A stretch of 64,000 bases of DNA from Populus alba (taxonomy: Eukaryota; Streptophyta; Magnoliopsida; Malpighiales; Salicaceae), in NCBI RefSeq assembly GCF_005239225.2, contig NC_133288.1:16002169-16066168 (forward strand), read 5' to 3'. This document shows, piece after piece, positions 62,020-64,000 of this stretch. Both the position numbers and the translations under genes were made by a program. Each line of letters begins with the position of its first letter. Position 1 is the stretch's first letter. The notes under the pieces were generated by a model, which saw only the letters and a program-made list of their open reading frames with translations, was not told where the DNA came from and ran no database searches.

Positions 62020-64000
62020 CAAACTCCAAATCTAAAATATAAAAAAAAGAAAAAGAAAAAAAGATCTAGGGTAAATCTAAACAAAATATATAAAAAGTAA
62101 ACACGATTAATTAATTTGTCTCCAAACTCCAAATCTTTGCAAGCACTTGCTTGGTCCAGAGTTCATTTCTTCGGGCACACGAAAGATAAAGCAACAGTAA
62201 CGTCTGCGGGCAACGCTTGATAAAAAGTAGCAGTTAAAAGTTGATCCTGTATATTATTCAAGATTCAAGACTTCGTATACGGATGCATTTAATAATGGGG
62301 TGATACAAAGTTGCATGCCACGTTTCATGTGATCCAATTGCCACCTGTCCAGGTCCGAATCAAATGGCTGAGTAGGATTCCACGTGGGGGCGAAAATAAA
62401 GGAGGATAGGGCAGCTTCGTCGAGCCTGTTTGAAAGGAGTATTGTTTACTGGTGAGTGTCCGCTAGTGAATTTGCTTGGTTGAATGGAGAATTGATGAAT
62501 TGGGCGGTGGCAATGTAGAAAAAAGAGGGAGAGAAGAGAATAAACAAAGCCTAAAATGAGAGTGGCTTCTTGACAAACGGCACCTGGCTAAAAAGTTTCC
62601 CCATTTCACTTCATGACTCTACCTCCATGAAAATGAAGTCTTTCTCCTTTTAGGTTAGGTCTTGATAAAGAAAATTATGCAGTTATCCTTTTTCTTCCTA
62701 ACAGAAGATAGGGTTAGCTAGTTAAATGGCAATTATTTTGCTTTGATTAACATTTTTATTGTTGTCAATTTCAAATCATTCAAACGAAATCAATTATATA
62801 TCGGGATAGCTAACAAGGGTTTGATTTCCGCTGACTAAAAGCAATAACAAATGAAGGGACACGAGCTGGCAGAGGATCTTCAAGCACTCGTCAGCTTCAT
62901 CAGTAGAACCCTCTGGACAAAATTATGTTGAGCTAAAACATATTTCATGGGTTCCTTCAAAATAATGGGACATGGAAATTAATCACAGACCCAGAACGAT
63001 GCATCAATGTCATTTTACAGTGCTGCCTGCAAGATTTCAGTAAACTAAGATGTCGGGTCGTGATCATCCAAGCCCAGATTTCACAGGGGAACGTTACTGT
63101 GAAGAGGCATTCGTTGGGCTGACCAGTCCCGACAGCTTCCGTCTCCTCGGACACATGCCACCACAATAGAATATAGCAACCAGAATTATCTATTAGCATC
63201 AAATACAATTATACATGACAAGCTCCAATGGCATATATACACGTGCCATGCCACCCCTTTGATCGTATTGACCATCACTCTGGCTAAATTCAGGTGTACT
63301 TTTGTTTATACATGAAATGTCTCCTGCCGTCTGCCGTATTGACCATCACCCTTGTGGTTTGTAGATGAATAAAAAAAAAAATGGTGTTTATTTTATATTG
63401 AAAATAAATATATTTTTAAGTATTTTTAATTTTGAATTTTTATTGGGTAGAAAATTAAGTGAAAGTTATGGTGATAGAACTTTTTTAATGAAATTTATAA
63501 TGCTATGATATGAATATTTTATAATATCAAAAAAAATAATACTTAGTACTTAATATGTTAGTGAAATTAATTTTGATATTTGTGATTATTGAAATAAAAC
63601 TGAATAACAATAATTTAATTTAATTTAAAATATAATTGTTTTATTAATAATTATATAGTTTCATTTACAATTATGATATTAAAAAACATAATGTTTCATT
63701 TGTCTTATCTTTTTATTTTTTTAGAGATTTAAAAGATTTAATTGTGTTTTAGAGTTGTTTTTGTATAAGACAAATAAACACTTTAAAAATAATATTTTTA
63801 CGTTTAATTATCTCTTTATTTTTCATTTTAAAAAATTTATCGGAGAAATAGGATGTGTGCCTGAAGGAACGCCAAAAATAACATTTGACGAGCATAATTG
63901 GTAAGAAACCACAGTAAAGCAATAGTATTGATAGGCATAATTAATGAATGGACATGTATGCAATTAAGCACGCCCTAGTTTTCTCTGATTCCCCTCCTTT
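62020..64000. other. HIPP promoter side and terminal spacer
   Basis: No supported gene. 62150-62650 has mixed composition with CACGTGGGG at about 62381 (G-box-like). The 83-codon minus-strand frame at 62957-63208 lacks motifs and plausible neighbours. From 63370 on the sequence is strongly AT-rich. Confidence 0.45.

Noticed and set aside
62957..63208. 83-codon minus-strand frame
   Set aside because: No recognisable family; composition and context look non-coding.

Overview
The window is nuclear DNA of a woody eudicot. Its intron-rich genes, AT-rich spacers, U2-type introns and decayed hAT, CACTA, Ty3/gypsy and LTR elements fit a plant, and protein similarity plus the repeat style suggest Salicaceae (Populus or Salix). 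The genus is an inference; no database was searched. I found no prokaryotic features, CRISPR arrays, rRNA or tRNA genes.

Layout. 0.16-12.4 kb (+): a complete homomeric acetyl-CoA carboxylase gene (ACC1 type), 30 coding exons, 2,268 residues. 12.4-16.6 kb: AT-rich spacer. 16.6-20.7 kb (-): a complete group 1 high-affinity sulfate transporter (SULTR1 type), 13 coding exons, 658 residues. 24.5-27.9 kb: a non-autonomous LTR retrotransposon with an intact 5-bp target duplication and a collapsed 3' LTR. 29.07-30.15 kb (+): a two-exon gene for a 75-residue protein resembling the C-terminal module of DRG-family regulatory proteins. 31.9-33.1 kb (-): a three-exon gene for an unrecognised 89-residue protein. 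34.2-35.7 kb: a tandem array of about 95-bp AT-rich units, many able to form a hairpin. 37.7-43.7 kb (-): an unrecognised gene of about 665 codons, Gln/Asn/Pro/Ser-rich, with a run of short symmetric phase-2 exons that look tandemly duplicated. 45.6-46.7 kb (-): a Ty3/gypsy pol relic. 50.5-53.8 kb: a full-length but frameshifted hAT element with its target duplication. About 54.7-59.8 kb (+): a decayed CACTA element (TNP2 and Transposase_24 remains) carrying a CCGGGT-rich insertion and a duplicated transposase segment. 61.16-61.74 kb (-): a heavy-metal-associated isoprenylated plant protein (HIPP). 61.8-64 kb: spacer.

The genes are independent plant transcription units, not an operon. ACC1 makes cytosolic malonyl-CoA, SULTR1 takes up sulfate at the plasma membrane, and the HIPP binds metal at membranes; no shared pathway is evident. 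I see no new defence or mobile system. The least explained items are the hairpin satellite, the exon-array gene, the two small proteins and a juxtaposed acceptor/donor just upstream of the SULTR1 start codon. All exon boundaries were set by eye from splice signals, frame continuity and family similarity.
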